Source: Corynebacterium sp. P4-C1 (GTDB lineage: Bacteria; Actinomycetota; Actinomycetes; Mycobacteriales; Mycobacteriaceae). Taken from it: 64,000 nucleotides of DNA. Shown here in pieces: positions 20,226-29,424 of the stretch. The position numbers and the translations under genes were made by a program. Positions within the stretch are counted from its first letter, which is position 1. Each line of letters begins with the position of its first letter. The stretch is taken from positions 124,001 through 188,000 of the forward strand of contig NZ_CP129966.1 of assembly GCF_030503595.1 (NCBI RefSeq). Reading direction: 5' to 3'. A model generated the notes under the pieces. That model did not search any database. It had not been told where the DNA came from and saw only the letters and a program-made list of their open reading frames with translations.

Positions 20226-20932
20226 CAGGGACGGCGTCACAGACCGAAACAGAGACGCGCACCAGCAAGCGCACCTCGCGCCTCGGTGCACTGCTGATGG
20301 GTGCCGGTGCGCTGGTGCTGTGGTTGGCATCGCGCGCGAGATGGATGACGGTGAGCTACACCGACGACCGGACCGGCAGCGGTGAGGTGGCCGTCAACGG
20401 TGCGACGTGGTCGACGGAGGTCACCGCTGTGGTCCTGCTGCTGCTCGCCGCCACGATCGCGGGCTTGGCGCTGCGGCGTTGGGGGCGCCGCATCGTCGGT
20501 GCTGTGGGCGCTGTCGCCTCCGCCGCGGTCCTCATCCCGCCGGTGATGCTGTTGGTCGGGTCCCCGGATCCAGCGCGCGCCAAAGCTCTGCTCACGCTCG
20601 GCGGGGAGGAGACCACGATCGGAAGCACTGAGGGGCAGGCGGCGATCCCGGAGTGGGCGGATATCTCCGGCATCGATGTCTCTGTGCTCGGTCCGGCGGG
20701 TGCAGTGCTGGGAGCGCTCGTCGCCTTAGCGGGCGGCCTGATCTTGGCTGTGCGTCCCGGCCGCGACACCGCGACAGTGAATAAATACGAGAAGGCATCG
20801 CAGCGCCGCGAGAAGATTGAGCAGGACCTGGCTTCCGAGCCGGATTCCGGCCGTGTGCTGTGGGATGCCATCGACGCGGACATGGATCCGACAGATACCG
20901 CGGATCGTTCTTCACAAAAGGACTCGAATTGA
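20222..20932 (+). CDS. Trp-biosynthesis-associated membrane protein
   Basis: 236-aa protein with four membrane segments (about residues 20-38, 66-84, 94-112, 160-180) and an acidic cytoplasmic tail. It matches the Trp_oprn_chp family, which in mycobacteria lies inside the trp cluster beside trpC. Its function is unknown. The ATG at 20222 overlaps the hisI stop by 4 nt (ATGA). Loop residues [12 protein letters not shown] after segment 1 fit the family. In this window the usual trp neighbours are missing, apart from the degenerate TrpC homologue downstream. Confidence 0.85.
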   Translation: MTGTASQTETETRTSKRTSRLGALLMGAGALVLWLASRARWMTVSYTDDRTGSGEVAVNGATWSTEVTAVVLLLLAATIAGLALRRWGRRIVGAVGAVASAAVLIPPVMLLVGSPDPARAKALLTLGGEETTIGSTEGQAAIPEWADISGIDVSVLGPAGAVLGALVALAGGLILAVRPGRDTATVNKYEKASQRREKIEQDLASEPDSGRVLWDAIDADMDPTDTADRSSQKDSN

Positions 20933-20992
20933 CCTCCCAGTTCGATCTGGCCCCGAAACGCCGGTTGATTTCGTGGACAGGACTTTAGCGGA

Positions 20993-20998
20993 TAACCT
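20993..20998 (+). promoter_or_regulatory. -10 box of the TrpC-like gene
   Basis: TAACCT lies 7 nt before ATG 21006 with no Shine-Dalgarno, suggesting a leaderless mRNA. TTGATT at 20965-20970 is 22 bp away, too far for a good -35. Confidence 0.45.
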
Positions 20999-21005
20999 CA
21001 TATGC

Positions 21006-21845
21006 ATGACCGCGGTGCAGGGGAAACGGCAGCTGGTCACCGACGCGACACTCAATCCCGTTGTCGCGGGGGTGCTGGCGGACGTCGCCGCGCGTGAAGC
21101 GAATATCCCTTTCAAGGAGATCAAGGCCCGCTCGCGCAACATGCCCGACACGAGGGACGTGCGCGCCGCCCTCCTCGGTCCAGGTTGCGGGGTGATCGTG
21201 GAGATCAAACGCACCTCGCCCGTCTTCGGCCCGACGGGGGTGATCGACTCGATGGCGCAGCTCGCCACGGAAATCGAGGCGGGAGGTGCCGCGCTGATTG
21301 CGTGCCAGACGGAACGCCTGCGTTTCGACGGCTCTCTTGAGGACATGGAGAAGGCGCGCACGGCCACCAGTCTTCCGATGGTGTGCCGCGATGTGATCGT
21401 CGACCCTTATCAGATTCACGAGGCCCGCTGCTACGGCGCCGACATGGTGCCGTTGCAGGTGGGCCTTTTGGAGCAGGCGCGCCTTGAAAGCCTGCTCGAC
21501 CGCGTGGAATCCCTCGGCATGGTCGGCATGGCGGAGGTGCGTACCGTGGAGGAGGCGGACCGTGCGCTGCGCGCGGGCGCATCGGTGATCGGCGTTAACT
21601 CGTGGACATTCGACACCAACGACTTGAACCGCGAGGCTTTCGGGGAAATCGAACCCGGCCTGCCGGAAAGTGTTCTGCGCATCAGTCTCGGCGGCGTGCG
21701 CAACGCCCGCGACCTGATCTCCGCCGCCTCCATCGGGGCGGATGCCGTGCTCGCCGGTGAAGCCGTGATGACGAGCACGAATGTCACTGCGGCCACCCGC
21801 CGCCTGGTCGCCGCGGGCCAGCACCCGGCCTGCCCGTCGCGTTAA
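21006..21845 (+). CDS. Indole-3-glycerol-phosphate synthase-like protein, catalytic residues altered
   Basis: 279-aa TIM-barrel protein clearly homologous to TrpC. EIK at residues 66-68, [10 protein letters not shown] at 132-141, Glu177 in MAEVRT and Asn198 in GVNSW align with IGPS motifs. Two key positions differ. The general-acid Lys of the KDF motif is Arg128 (CRDVI), and the Glu-Ser of the SESGI motif is Leu228-Gly229 (ISLGGV). It may therefore not make indole glycerol phosphate. Corynebacteria normally carry a fused trpCF elsewhere. The ATG at 21006 lies 7 nt after TAACCT. In mycobacteria trpC sits between the Trp-associated membrane gene and trpBA-lgt; here trpB and trpA are absent. Role unknown. 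Confidence 0.85.
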   Translation: MTAVQGKRQLVTDATLNPVVAGVLADVAAREANIPFKEIKARSRNMPDTRDVRAALLGPGCGVIVEIKRTSPVFGPTGVIDSMAQLATEIEAGGAALIACQTERLRFDGSLEDMEKARTATSLPMVCRDVIVDPYQIHEARCYGADMVPLQVGLLEQARLESLLDRVESLGMVGMAEVRTVEEADRALRAGASVIGVNSWTFDTNDLNREAFGEIEPGLPESVLRISLGGVRNARDLISAASIGADAVLAGEAVMTSTNVTAATRRLVAAGQHPACPSR

Positions 21846-21933
21846 CTGCCCCACCGCGCAGGTCTCGACGGGGCCGCAGGCTTTCCGCGTGCGCTGTCGC
21901 CAACGACGGGCTGTATCGGGCAAACTGTTCTGC

Positions 21934-22839
21934 GTGGTAACTGAGATTCTGGCTAATATCCCGTCGCCCCCGCAGGGCGTGTGGCACATCGGGCCGATCC
22001 CGATCCGCGCCTATGCGCTGTGCATCATCACCGGCATCATCGTTGCGATGACGCTCACGCTGAAGCGCTACAAGTCGCGCGGCGGCAACACGGACATGGT
22101 GTGGGATGCGGCGATCGTTGCTATTCCCGCCGGCATCATCGGCGGCCGCACGTACCACGTGGTCACCGACTACGACAGCTACTTCGGGCCGGGCAAGGAT
22201 CCCTGGCAGGTCTTCAATTTTTCCGCCGGCGGGCTGGGCATCATGGGGGCGGTGGCGCTCGGCACGCTGTGCGTGTGGGCGCTGTTCGCGTACCGCAAGG
22301 TGCCGCTAGCGCCGTTCGCCGACTCCGTCGCCCCGACGATCATTCTTGCGCAGGCGATCGGCCGGTTGGGCAACTATTTCAATCAGGAGCTCTACGGCCG
22401 CCCGACGGATGTGCCGTGGGCGCTGGACATCTACTACCGCGTCGACGGGAACGGGAATTTCGCTCCGTTGACCGGGCATTCAACCGGGGAGATCGTCACC
22501 AGTGTCCACCCGACATTCCTGTACGAGATGATCTGGAATGTCGCCGCGTTCGCGTTCCTGCTGTGGGCTGAGCGCCGTTTCCGTCTCGGCCACGGGCGCG
22601 TGTTCGTCCTCTACATCGCCTCCTACACGCTGGGCCGCATCTTCATGGAGACCATGCGCGACGACGCCGCGAACACCATCTTCGGCCTCCGCGTGAACTT
22701 CGTGGTTTCCTCGGTGATCTTCGTCGCCTCCGTGATCGTGTTCTTCCTCATGCGCCGCGGCCGTGAAGCCCCGGAGGAGGTCGACCCGCACGGGGAGACG
22801 GAAGACGCGGAAGACGCGGAGCAACGGCGAAAGCCATAG
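21934..22839 (+). CDS. lgt: Prolipoprotein diacylglyceryl transferase
   Basis: 301-aa polytopic membrane enzyme that transfers diacylglycerol from phosphatidylglycerol to the lipobox Cys of prolipoproteins. The signature [16 protein letters not shown] is present, as are the essential His in [10 protein letters not shown] and the Arg/Glu-rich motifs. Seven membrane segments are recognisable. The GTG at 21934 ([17 protein letters not shown]) was chosen because it fits the family N-terminus; upstream in-frame codons extend into the trpC-like region. No Shine-Dalgarno is present and CAAACT 7 nt upstream is only a weak -10. The C-terminal tail is acidic ([16 protein letters not shown]). Lipoproteins for it include the one at 11082. 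Confidence 0.95.
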   Translation: MVTEILANIPSPPQGVWHIGPIPIRAYALCIITGIIVAMTLTLKRYKSRGGNTDMVWDAAIVAIPAGIIGGRTYHVVTDYDSYFGPGKDPWQVFNFSAGGLGIMGAVALGTLCVWALFAYRKVPLAPFADSVAPTIILAQAIGRLGNYFNQELYGRPTDVPWALDIYYRVDGNGNFAPLTGHSTGEIVTSVHPTFLYEMIWNVAAFAFLLWAERRFRLGHGRVFVLYIASYTLGRIFMETMRDDAANTIFGLRVNFVVSSVIFVASVIVFFLMRRGREAPEEVDPHGETEDAEDAEQRRKP

Positions 22840-22926
22840 TGTTTCGGTAGCGTGGGCGGCGTAGCCAATTCCTATCCGGTCCAGCTGAAACCACGGCTGG
22901 GCCGCACAGACCAGAAGAAGGAAACT

Positions 22927-24354
22927 GTGGATAGACGCACCAAGATTGTTTGCACTCTCGGACCTGCAGTAGCCAGCAAGGACGCAATCCTTGGACTCGT
23001 GCGTGACGGCATGGATGTCGCTCGCCTGAACTTCTCGCACGGTGATTACCCGGATCACGAACAGAATTACAAGTGGGTGCGCGAAGCGACGGATGAGACG
23101 GGGCACGCGGTCGGCATTCTCGCCGACCTGCAGGGCCCGAAGATCCGCCTCGGCCGCTTCGAGGGCGACGGCAAGACGTATTGGGAGACGGGTGAGACCG
23201 TCCGCATCACCGTCGACGACGTGGAGGGAACGCACGACCGCGTGTCCACCACGTACAAGAATCTCGCCCAGGACGCGAAGCCGGGCGACCGACTGCTTGT
23301 CGACGACGGGAAGGTCGCCCTCGTTTGCAAGGACGTGGACGGCAGCGATGTCGTCTGCGAGGTCACCGAGGGCGGCCCTGTGTCCAACAACAAAGGTGTC
23401 TCCTTGCCGGGCATGGATATCTCCGTGCCGGCGCTGTCCGAGAAGGACAAGGCGGACCTGCGCTTCGCGCTGAAGCTGGGCGTGGACTTCATCGCCTTGT
23501 CGTTCGTGCGTTCCCCATCCGATGTCGATCTCGTGCACGAGATCATGGATGAAAAAGGCCGCCGCGTCCCGGTGATCGCGAAGCTGGAGAAGCCGGAGGC
23601 AGTCGATGCTCTCGAATCCATCGTGCTGGCTTTCGACGCAGTGATGGTCGCCCGCGGCGACTTGGGCGTGGAGATCGCTCTCGAGCAGGTCCCGCTGGTG
23701 CAAAAGCGCGTGATCCAGATCGCGCGCGAGAACGCCAAGCCGGTGATCGTGGCGACGCAGATGCTCGATTCCATGATCGACAACTCGCGCCCGACCCGCG
23801 CGGAGGCCTCCGATGTGGCGAACGCGGTGCTCGACGGCACTGACGCGGTCATGCTCTCCGGTGAGACGTCGGTGGGCGTGGACCCGCACAATGTCGTGCG
23901 CACCATGGACCGCATCGTGCGTGTTGCGGAGTCGATGGGCTCTGTCCCGCCGCTGAACCACATTCCGCGCACGAAGCGTGGCGTGATCTCGTACTCCGCA
24001 CGCGATATCGCTGAGCGCCTCAACTCCCGCGCGCTGGTGGCGTTCACCAGCTCCGGCGAGACCGCGCGCCGTCTGGCACGCCTGCACTCGCACCTGCCGC
24101 TGCTCGTCTTCACGCCGAACCAGGAGGTGCGTTCCCAGCTCGCGTTGACGTGGGGCGCGGAGACTTTCCTGTGCCAGCACGTGGACAACACCGACCAGAT
24201 GATGCAGGTCGTGGACGAGGCGCTGCTGCACCTGGACAAGTACAAGGAAGGCGACATGATGGTCGTGGTCGCCGGCACCCCGCCGGGGGTCGCGGGCACG
24301 ACGAACATGATTCACGTGCACCAGTTGGGCGAGGACACGCGCGCCCCGCGCTAA
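22927..24354 (+). CDS. pyk: Pyruvate kinase
   Basis: 475-aa glycolytic enzyme making pyruvate and ATP from phosphoenolpyruvate and ADP. The A domain begins with DRRTKIVCTLGPA; the active-site signature VIAKLEKPEA contains the catalytic Lys, and MVARGDLGVE and ATQMLDSM follow. A B domain is inserted near residues 70-170, and a C-terminal allosteric domain covers about 355-475. GTG 22927 is chosen: AAGGAA lies about 5 nt upstream, and it gives the 475-aa length I recall for C. glutamicum. Upstream codons would add an unrelated leader. It is followed 27 bp on by the UvrA-like gene. Confidence 0.97.
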   Translation: MDRRTKIVCTLGPAVASKDAILGLVRDGMDVARLNFSHGDYPDHEQNYKWVREATDETGHAVGILADLQGPKIRLGRFEGDGKTYWETGETVRITVDDVEGTHDRVSTTYKNLAQDAKPGDRLLVDDGKVALVCKDVDGSDVVCEVTEGGPVSNNKGVSLPGMDISVPALSEKDKADLRFALKLGVDFIALSFVRSPSDVDLVHEIMDEKGRRVPVIAKLEKPEAVDALESIVLAFDAVMVARGDLGVEIALEQVPLVQKRVIQIARENAKPVIVATQMLDSMIDNSRPTRAEASDVANAVLDGTDAVMLSGETSVGVDPHNVVRTMDRIVRVAESMGSVPPLNHIPRTKRGVISYSARDIAERLNSRALVAFTSSGETARRLARLHSHLPLLVFTPNQEVRSQLALTWGAETFLCQHVDNTDQMMQVVDEALLHLDKYKEGDMMVVVAGTPPGVAGTTNMIHVHQLGEDTRAPR

Positions 24355-24368
24355 CTGCCCGCTCTCGT

Positions 24369-24374
24369 TACGCT
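24369..24374 (+). promoter_or_regulatory. -10 box of the UvrA-like gene
   Basis: TACGCT is 7 nt before ATG 24382. A GGAGG directly after it is only 2 nt from the ATG, too close to work as a Shine-Dalgarno, so the transcript is probably leaderless. Confidence 0.45.
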
Positions 24375-24381
24375 GGAGGGC

Positions 24382-26811
24382 ATGCCTGAAACAACGGAAG
24401 CTTCCGACGGAATCAAAGTCAGGGATGCCCACCTGCACAACCTGAGGGATGTCGATGTCGACATTCCCCGCGGCACGCTCGTCGCAGTGACGGGGGTGTC
24501 CGGCTCCGGAAAATCTTCCCTCGCCTTCGGCACCATCCACGGCGAGGGGCAACGGCGCTACCTTGAATCGGTGGCGCCGTTCGCGCGCCGGTTGATCGGT
24601 TCCGCGGTCGATCCACAGGTCGGCGACATCGAGGGACTCCCGCCGACAGTGGCGTTGCAGCAGTCCACCTCCGGCGGCGGGGCGCGCTCCACAGTGGGCA
24701 CCGTCTCGGCGCTGTCCAACAGCATCCGCCTGCTGTACTCCCGCTCCGGGGACAACCCGAAGGGGTTGTACTCCGACTCCTTCTCGCCCAACACGCCGGA
24801 GGGGATGTGCCCGGAATGCCAGGGCACCGGTGTGGTCCATGAACCGACGGAACAATCCATGATCCCGGACCCGACGCTGTCCATCGAGGACGGAGCGATC
24901 CAGGCCTGGCCTGGGGCGTGGGCAGGGAAGAATTTCCACGACATCCTGCAAACACTCGGTTACGACCTCGACTCGCCGTGGCAGGACCTGCCGAAGAAGG
25001 ACCGCGACTGGATCCTGTTCACCGATGAACGCCCCGTGGTCACCGTCAAGCCCCTGCGGGGAGCGGACCAGATCCAGCGCAACTACGAGGGCACGTGGCG
25101 CTCCGTGGCGAGTTACCTGACGAACACGCTGGCCGAGACCCAGTCGGACACGCTGCGCAAGCGCGTCCTGTCCTACATGGAATCGCGCACGTGCGAGACG
25201 TGCGGTGGCCGCCGCCTCAACCCGGAGGCACTCAAGGTCACCTATGCGGGAATGCCCATCGACGAGCTCGGCGCCCTGCCCCTCGAGCACGTCCACGCCG
25301 TGCTGGCCGAGCAGACACCGGCGGAGAACTCAGCGGAGGACTTGCTGCTCAAGCAGATCCTTCCGGCCCTGCAATCCGCGCTGGACCTCGGCTTGGCGCA
25401 CTTGAGCTTGGACCGGCCCGCACCCACCTTGTCGGCGGGGGAGCTGCAGCGCATCCGTCTGTCGGCACAGCTGCGCTCGGGGCTATTCGGTGTGGCGTAT
25501 GTGCTCGACGAACCCTCGGCAGGCCTGCACCCGGCGGAGAGGGGAGCGGTGCTGGATATTTGCCGCCGATTCATCAATGCGGGGAACTCGGTGCTTCTTG
25601 TCGAGCACGACATGGACCTCGTGGCACAGACAGACTGGCTCGTTGATGTCGGTCCCCGCGCGGGCGAGCGAGGCGGCGAGGTGGTTTACTCCGGGCCCAC
25701 AAAAGACTACGCGGCGGACACACCGACTGCGCGTGCGCTGAACAACCGCACGCTTTCGCTCAACGACGACCCGCGCGATGCCGCGGGAACCCTGTCGCTC
25801 AAGGGGGTCCGTTCCCGGTCCATTGATGGCCTCGATGTCGACTTCGGTCTCGGCCAATTCACGGCAGTGGCCGGTGTATCCGGTTCAGGTAAGTCCACGC
25901 TGGTGAGCACCGTTCTTGCAGGAGCCTTGCGTGAAACAGCCTCAGCCGTCGCCGAGAACGACGAGGACAGGGAGCAGGAGACGGGGGAGTGGAGCGTCGA
26001 TGAGCGCGCTGGGTTCGACGCTGTGAGCCGCGTCGTGCAGATCACCCAGAAGCCGATCGGCCGCACGCCGCGCTCGACGCTCGCGACCTACACGGGGCTT
26101 TTCGACGGCGTCCGCAAGCTCTTCGCGTCCACCCCTGAGTCGAAGAAGCGGAAGTGGACGGTTTCGCGCTTTTCCTACAACGTCAAGCAGGGGCAGTGCC
26201 CCACCTGCGGAGGTGCGGGCAAGATCGAGGTTGAGCTCGTCTTCCTCCCTGGTTCGTACACCACGTGCCCGGACTGCGGAGGCGCCCGCTATAACGACGA
26301 GACGCTCGAGGTCACGTGGGAAGGCCGCACGATTGCCGATGTCCTCCAGTTGACCGTCGATGAAGCAGCGGAAGTATTCGCCGACGAGCCGAAGATTCGC
26401 CGCGCGGTGGCGACCCTGCAGGCAGTCGGGTTGGGGTATCTGAAGCTGGGGCAGGGCGCACCGGAACTCTCAGGCGGCGAAGCACAACGCATCAAGCTCG
26501 CCACCGAACTCCAGCGCTCCCGCAATTCGCGCCGGGGCCACACGGTCTACCTGCTCGACGAGCCGACGACCGGCTTGCATCCCGCCGATACCGAGTTGCT
26601 GGTGAACGAACTGAACGGGCTCGTTGACGCGGGCCAGACCGTGATCGTGGTCGAGCACGGCCTATCGGTCATCGCCCAGGCAGACCGCGTGATTGAGATG
26701 GGGCCGGGGGCAGGTGCCGACGGCGGACGGATCATCGCCGATGGGACCCCTGCTGAAGTGGCCGAACGAGAAACCGCGACGGGGCGCGTGCTCATCGCTG
26801 GCGCAAGGTAG
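24382..26811 (+). CDS. UvrA-like ABC ATPase (short class, no UvrB-binding domain)
   Basis: 809-aa protein with two UvrA-type ABC ATPase halves: Walker A GVSGSGKSSLAFGTIHGEG near residue 38 and GVSGSGKSTLVSTVL near 495; signatures TLSAGELQRIRL and ELSGGEAQRIKL. Zinc-finger Cys pairs are present (CPECQGTG, CETCGGR, CPTCGGAG, CPDCGG). After LLYSRSG the protein goes straight to SFSPNTPEGMCPEC, so the UvrB-binding and insertion domains of real UvrA (about 950 aa) are absent. This fits the UvrA-like class linked to drug tolerance (DrrC-like), not core excision repair. Its stop precedes a bidirectional terminator and the convergent glgP. Confidence 0.88.
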   Translation: MPETTEASDGIKVRDAHLHNLRDVDVDIPRGTLVAVTGVSGSGKSSLAFGTIHGEGQRRYLESVAPFARRLIGSAVDPQVGDIEGLPPTVALQQSTSGGGARSTVGTVSALSNSIRLLYSRSGDNPKGLYSDSFSPNTPEGMCPECQGTGVVHEPTEQSMIPDPTLSIEDGAIQAWPGAWAGKNFHDILQTLGYDLDSPWQDLPKKDRDWILFTDERPVVTVKPLRGADQIQRNYEGTWRSVASYLTNTLAETQSDTLRKRVLSYMESRTCETCGGRRLNPEALKVTYAGMPIDELGALPLEHVHAVLAEQTPAENSAEDLLLKQILPALQSALDLGLAHLSLDRPAPTLSAGELQRIRLSAQLRSGLFGVAYVLDEPSAGLHPAERGAVLDICRRFINAGNSVLLVEHDMDLVAQTDWLVDVGPRAGERGGEVVYSGPTKDYAADTPTARALNNRTLSLNDDPRDAAGTLSLKGVRSRSIDGLDVDFGLGQFTAVAGVSGSGKSTLVSTVLAGALRETASAVAENDEDREQETGEWSVDERAGFDAVSRVVQITQKPIGRTPRSTLATYTGLFDGVRKLFASTPESKKRKWTVSRFSYNVKQGQCPTCGGAGKIEVELVFLPGSYTTCPDCGGARYNDETLEVTWEGRTIADVLQLTVDEAAEVFADEPKIRRAVATLQAVGLGYLKLGQGAPELSGGEAQRIKLATELQRSRNSRRGHTVYLLDEPTTGLHPADTELLVNELNGLVDAGQTVIVVEHGLSVIAQADRVIEMGPGAGADGGRIIADGTPAEVAERETATGRVLIAGAR

Positions 26812-26862
26812 CAATGCACAGGTCTCGTCCCGTATTTCTGCCTGAATAACGGGAAGTAGAAA

Positions 26863-26894
26863 ACGCGCTAGCCCCGGGTGCTGGGCTAGCGCGT
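26863..26894. terminator. Bidirectional terminator between the UvrA-like gene and glgP
   Basis: Perfect 12-bp stem ACGCGCTAGCCC / GGGCTAGCGCGT around an 8-nt loop, lying between convergent genes. On the minus strand it is followed by TTTCTAC, serving glgP; on the plus strand by a short T tract after CAATTCCG. Confidence 0.85.
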
Positions 26895-26921
26895 CAATTC
26901 CGTTTTCGCCGCGTTTACGTC

Positions 26922-29315
26922 CTAAATCTCGGCGATCGGGGTCGGCTTGATCTTCCAGACCTCGTCCGCGTAATCGCGGATCGTGCGGTCGGAGGAGAAG
27001 CGGCCGGACTCGCAGATGTTGATCCAGCACATGCGCGCCCAGTGCAGCGGGTCGGCGTAGTACTCGGCGGCCATACGGTCGCGGGTCTCCCTGTAGGACT
27101 CGAAATCGCCCAAGACGTAGTAGGGGTCCGGCGTGTTCCAGCCGCCGTCGACGAGCAGAGAATTACGCAGGTCGGAGAAGATGCCCGTGTGGTTGTCGTC
27201 GAGAGTGCCGTCGATAAGCGCATCGAGCGCGCGCTTGATGGACGGATTGTTCTTGTAGATCTCGTTCGGGTCGTAGTTCTTCTTCAGCTCCGGCAGCTCC
27301 TCCTCGCGGGCGCCGAAGATGTAGGCGTTGTCCTCGCCGACGGAATCAACGATCTCCACATTCGCGCCGTCCATCGTGCCGAGGGTGAGCGCGCCGTTCA
27401 TCATGAACTTCATGTTGGAGGTGCCGGAGGCCTCTTTGCCCGCCGTGGAAATCTGCTCGGAGACATCCGTGGCCGGAATGATGTGCTCGGCGGGAGAGAC
27501 GTTGTAGTTCTCGATAAAGACCACCCGCAGGTACTTCGATGCCTCGTCGTCGTTGTTGACCAGGTCGCCGATGGCGTTGATCAGCTTGATGATCGCCTTG
27601 GCGCGGTCGTAGCCCGGAGCCGCCTTGGCGCCGAAGATGAAAGTGCGCTTGGGGATGTCGGTCTCGCCGTCCTTGATGCGGAAGTACAAATCGAGGATGT
27701 AGAGCGCGTTGAGCAGCTGGCGCTTGTACTCGTGGAGGCGCTTGATCTGCGTGTCGTAGACCGACTCCGGGTCGATCTCCACATGCTCGTGCACGCGCAC
27801 CCAGTCGGCGAAATCCTTCTTGTTCGCCGCCTTGATCTCCCGCAGCTCCTCCATCACCGCGTCGTCCTCGGCGTAGCGGCGCAGCTCCTTGAGCTTGTCC
27901 ATGTCGGTGACCCATTCGTCGGAGCCGACGAGCCGGTCGAGCAGGCCGGACAGGCGCGGGTTGCACATGCGCAGCCAGCGGCGCGGGGTGACGCCGTTGG
28001 TCTTGTTGTTGAACTTCTCCGGGTGCAAGTCGTGCCAGAAGCTCAACGTGTCCCGCTTCAGGATGTCGGTGTGGATCGCCGCGACACCGTTGATGGAGTA
28101 GGAGGCGTAGCAGGCGATCCAGGCCATGTGCACCTTGCCGTCGTGCACCGGGGAGTAGTGGTGCGCCGTCTCCGGGGCGATGCCGCGGGACTCCATGTCC
28201 AGTCGGTAGCGGCGGTCAATCTCCTCCACGATCTCCCAGATACGCCAGAACAGCTTCTTGAAGATGGACTCTTCCCAGGTCTCCAGCGCCTCTTCTAGCA
28301 CCGTGTGGTTGGTGTACGCGAACGTCTTGGTAGTCACGTCCCAAGCGTCTTCCCACGTCATACCGTGGTCGTCGAGAAGCAGGCGCATGAGCTCCGGAAT
28401 GCCGAGCACCGGGTGGGTGTCGTTGAGCTGCACGGAGTTGTACTCGGCGAAGCCGCGCAGGTCCTCGCCATGGTGCGCGATGTAGTTGTCGATCATCTCC
28501 TGCAGGGAAGCGGAGACGAAGAAGTACTGCTGGCGCACGCGCAGAACCTTGCCCTCGTACGTGGTGTCGTTCGGGTACAGCACGCGGGTGAGGTCGTGGA
28601 CAGCCTCACGCTCCAGGATCGCGTCGGAGAAACGCTGGGAGTTGAATGCGTCGTAATCGAATTCGGCCATCGGGGAGGCGTCCCACAGACGCAGTGTGCC
28701 CACGTTGTCCGTGCCGTAGCCGGTGATCGGCATGTCGTGGGGGATCGCGCGGACGTGCATGTCGTCAAATTTCACGATGCGCTGCTGAGTGCCGCGGCGG
28801 ACCGCGAACGGGTAGAAGCTCTCGCGCCACGCGTCCGGGTGCTCCTTCTGGAAACCGTCGGCAATCTCCTGGCGGAACAGGCCGTAGCGGTAGAGCAGGC
28901 CGTAACCGGTGACCGGGTAATCCTGCGTGACGGCGGAGTCGAGGAAGCACGCGGCGAGACGGCCCAGACCGCCGTTGCCCAGCGCCGCGTCGTGCTCGGC
29001 TTCGAGAACGTTGAGGAGATCGTGGCCGTTGGCCTCGGCGGCTTTGACCGCGTCCTCAACAAGGCCCAGGTTGGTCAGGTTGTTCAGCAGGGCGCGGCCC
29101 ATGAGGAATTCCGCGGAGAAGTACGCCTGCTGGCGGGTTTTAGCGTAGGCGTTGCGGGTGGCATCCCACTTGTCCGCGAACTGCTCCATTGTGGCCAGGG
29201 ACAGACCGGTCCAGAACTTCTTCCGGCTGGACGCGTCGGGGGTGGAGCCGGAAACCGAACGGACGTGGCCGCCGACAGTGTCGATGAAAGCAGGGGGATG
29301 CGCTGGCAAATTCAT
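26922..29315 (-). CDS. glgP: Glycogen phosphorylase
   Basis: 797-aa PLP-dependent GT35 enzyme that phosphorolyses glycogen or maltodextrin to glucose-1-phosphate. The PLP-lysine motif EASGTSNMKFMMNGALTLGT is present near residue 640, and the N-terminal AYFSAEFLMGRALLNNL and GNGGLGRLAACFLDS segments are typical. The start at 29315 (MNLPAHPPAF) has a CGAGG about 10 nt upstream; an earlier TTG at 29348 adds 11 residues without a better signal. It acts with GlgX (7986) and supplies limit dextrins for TreY (3373). A strong terminator lies 28 bp beyond its stop. Confidence 0.95.
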   Translation of the reverse strand: MNLPAHPPAFIDTVGGHVRSVSGSTPDASSRKKFWTGLSLATMEQFADKWDATRNAYAKTRQQAYFSAEFLMGRALLNNLTNLGLVEDAVKAAEANGHDLLNVLEAEHDAALGNGGLGRLAACFLDSAVTQDYPVTGYGLLYRYGLFRQEIADGFQKEHPDAWRESFYPFAVRRGTQQRIVKFDDMHVRAIPHDMPITGYGTDNVGTLRLWDASPMAEFDYDAFNSQRFSDAILEREAVHDLTRVLYPNDTTYEGKVLRVRQQYFFVSASLQEMIDNYIAHHGEDLRGFAEYNSVQLNDTHPVLGIPELMRLLLDDHGMTWEDAWDVTTKTFAYTNHTVLEEALETWEESIFKKLFWRIWEIVEEIDRRYRLDMESRGIAPETAHHYSPVHDGKVHMAWIACYASYSINGVAAIHTDILKRDTLSFWHDLHPEKFNNKTNGVTPRRWLRMCNPRLSGLLDRLVGSDEWVTDMDKLKELRRYAEDDAVMEELREIKAANKKDFADWVRVHEHVEIDPESVYDTQIKRLHEYKRQLLNALYILDLYFRIKDGETDIPKRTFIFGAKAAPGYDRAKAIIKLINAIGDLVNNDDEASKYLRVVFIENYNVSPAEHIIPATDVSEQISTAGKEASGTSNMKFMMNGALTLGTMDGANVEIVDSVGEDNAYIFGAREEELPELKKNYDPNEIYKNNPSIKRALDALIDGTLDDNHTGIFSDLRNSLLVDGGWNTPDPYYVLGDFESYRETRDRMAAEYYADPLHWARMCWINICESGRFSSDRTIRDYADEVWKIKPTPIAEI

Positions 29316-29424
29316 ACGTTGAATACCTCGGGGAGTCAGATCGTCCAATAGATCGCTAACGCCCGCCCACTGTACCGGTATTGCACCCGGGAGTGACCGG
29401 AGGTCCCGGAACGCCGCGCCGCGT

